From Candidatus Methylomirabilota bacterium (lineage in GTDB: Bacteria > Methylomirabilota > Methylomirabilia > Methylomirabilales > 2-02-FULL-66-22), in assembly GCA_016208645.1 (NCBI GenBank), contig JACQXP010000350.1, positions 1 through 5,140 of the forward strand: a stretch of DNA of 5,140 bases. Reading direction: 5' to 3'. Numbering within the stretch: position 1 is the first letter of the stretch; each line of letters begins with the position of its first letter. The notes below the pieces were generated by a model, which saw nothing but the letters and a program-made list of their open reading frames with translations, was not told where the DNA came from and made no database searches. Shown one piece after another: positions 4,334 through 5,140 of this stretch. A program made the position numbers and the translations under genes.

Positions 4334-5140
4334 TCAGCGTTTGGGCGGAGCCAGCCCCAAGAGGTCCACCGCCTCGCGCACCGGGTCGAAATCGGCGTCC
4401 GTCGCCTCGGCCAGCCCGTCCACCGCGTAGAGGCGCTTCAGGAGCGGCCGGCCGACGGGATCGTTGAGGGACAACAGGGCGGCCTTCACCCGCTGGACAA
4501 GATCCGGCGCCAGGCCCTCCCGGACGCAGGCCCCGTCGTTGGGGATGGGCGGCGTCTCGGCGATGAAGGTCAAGTGCGCGCGCTGGGCCGGATCCTTGAG
4601 GAGGGTGTCCGGCGCGTGCGGGTAGGAGACGGCCACGTCCACCTGGCGCCGCAGGACGGCGTGCAGGACCGCATCGTGCGCCCCGGAAAAGACGGCGTCC
4701 TTGAAGAACGTCTTGGGGTCTTTCCCCTTCACCAGTCCCCGCTTCATCAGGAACACCATCGGGTAGATGTAGCCCGAGGTGGAGGCCGGGTCCACGAAGG
4801 CGATGGTTTTCCCCCGGAGGTCGTCCAGGGTCCGGGGTCCGCCCTCTTTCAGGACGAAGAAGCGCGCGGTGTAGGTGGCGCTGCCGCCGCGGATGCTCTT
4901 CACCAGGATCCGCGCCCTGGCCTCCCGGTTGGCCAGGACGTAGGCGACGGGATGCACGAAGGCCAGGTCCACGGTCCCGTTGCGCAGCGCCTCGATGACC
5001 CCGGCGTAATCGGCGGCCACGTAGAGCTTGATCGGCAGGTCCAGCCGCTTGCCGAGTTCCTGGGCCAGGGCCGTGCCCGCCTCCTGGAGGAGCGTCGGGT
5101 CCTTGGACGGGGTGAGCGCCAGGGTGATCCCGGCCGCCGC
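4334..5140 (-). CDS. phnD: Phosphonate/phosphite-type ABC transporter substrate-binding protein (PhnD family), 5' end cut
   Basis: The C-terminal 268 residues of a periplasmic binding protein. The frame is open to the right edge, so the GTG at 5018-5020 is internal. The beginning (ITLALTPSKDP) is the first strand of the mature domain, so only the signal peptide and a few residues are missing. Family features, numbered in the fragment, are YAGVIEALRNGTVDLAFVHP (45-64), IAFVDPASTSGYIYP (113-127), FSGAHDAVLHAV (151-162) and IPNDG (199-203). Ser120-Thr121-Ser122 and His155 line up with the residues that hold the phosphonate group in E. coli PhnD. The amine-binding residues of that protein cannot be checked confidently by eye, so phosphite, phosphonate or another small oxyanion are all possible. 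The gene should be first in the importer operon, with phnC and phnE downstream. No C-P lyase or phosphite dehydrogenase gene is visible to settle the substrate. Confidence 0.92.
   Translation of the reverse strand, partial: AAAGITLALTPSKDPTLLQEAGTALAQELGKRLDLPIKLYVAADYAGVIEALRNGTVDLAFVHPVAYVLANREARARILVKSIRGGSATYTARFFVLKEGGPRTLDDLRGKTIAFVDPASTSGYIYPMVFLMKRGLVKGKDPKTFFKDAVFSGAHDAVLHAVLRRQVDVAVSYPHAPDTLLKDPAQRAHLTFIAETPPIPNDGACVREGLAPDLVQRVKAALLSLNDPVGRPLLKRLYAVDGLAEATDADFDPVREAVDLLGLAPPKR

Noticed and set aside
4334..5020. The GTG at 5018-5020 as the phnD start
   Set aside because: The frame continues in conserved binding-protein sequence to the window edge, including the first mature-domain strand, so this valine is internal.

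Overview
This is a GC-rich window in which every convincing gene lies on the minus strand. The periplasmic adaptor, the envelope-stress sigma circuit and the binding-protein-dependent ABC importer all point to a Gram-negative (diderm) bacterium. The base composition and the gene styles resemble environmental lineages such as NC10/Rokubacteria or GC-rich deltaproteobacterial relatives. That placement is an impression only, because there is no rRNA or other marker gene in the window.

In transcription order (right to left) the window holds two unrelated blocks. The first is a phosphonate/phosphite-type ABC importer. A periplasmic binding protein (phnD-like, cut by the right edge) is followed by a 166-base gap carrying a structured inverted-repeat element. 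Then come the ATPase (phnC), the permease (phnE, GTG start overlapping the phnC stop) and a 59-codon single-pass membrane protein that starts 17 bases after phnE. A weak terminator-like hairpin follows.

The second block is an envelope-stress circuit. It comprises an ECF sigma factor, a zinc-binding (ZAS-type) single-pass anti-sigma factor and a membrane-anchored Spy/CpxP/CnrX-like protein, joined by a 6-base gap and then a 4-base ATGA overlap. A possible ECF-type promoter (TGAAAC-N17-CGTA) lies just upstream of the sigma gene, which suggests autoregulation. A 113-base gap with a good housekeeping promoter (TTGACA-N17-TAGACT) separates this block from a MacA/HlyD-like membrane fusion protein that runs off the left edge. 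The stress sensor, sigma factor and efflux adaptor are plausibly functionally linked, but the adaptor appears to have its own promoter.

The points most worth a second look are the short-ORF membrane protein in the importer operon, the repeat element between phnD and phnC with its competing folds, and the CnrX-position protein that has no histidine or cysteine. The core gene families are all known. I did not find convincing evidence of an entirely new system.
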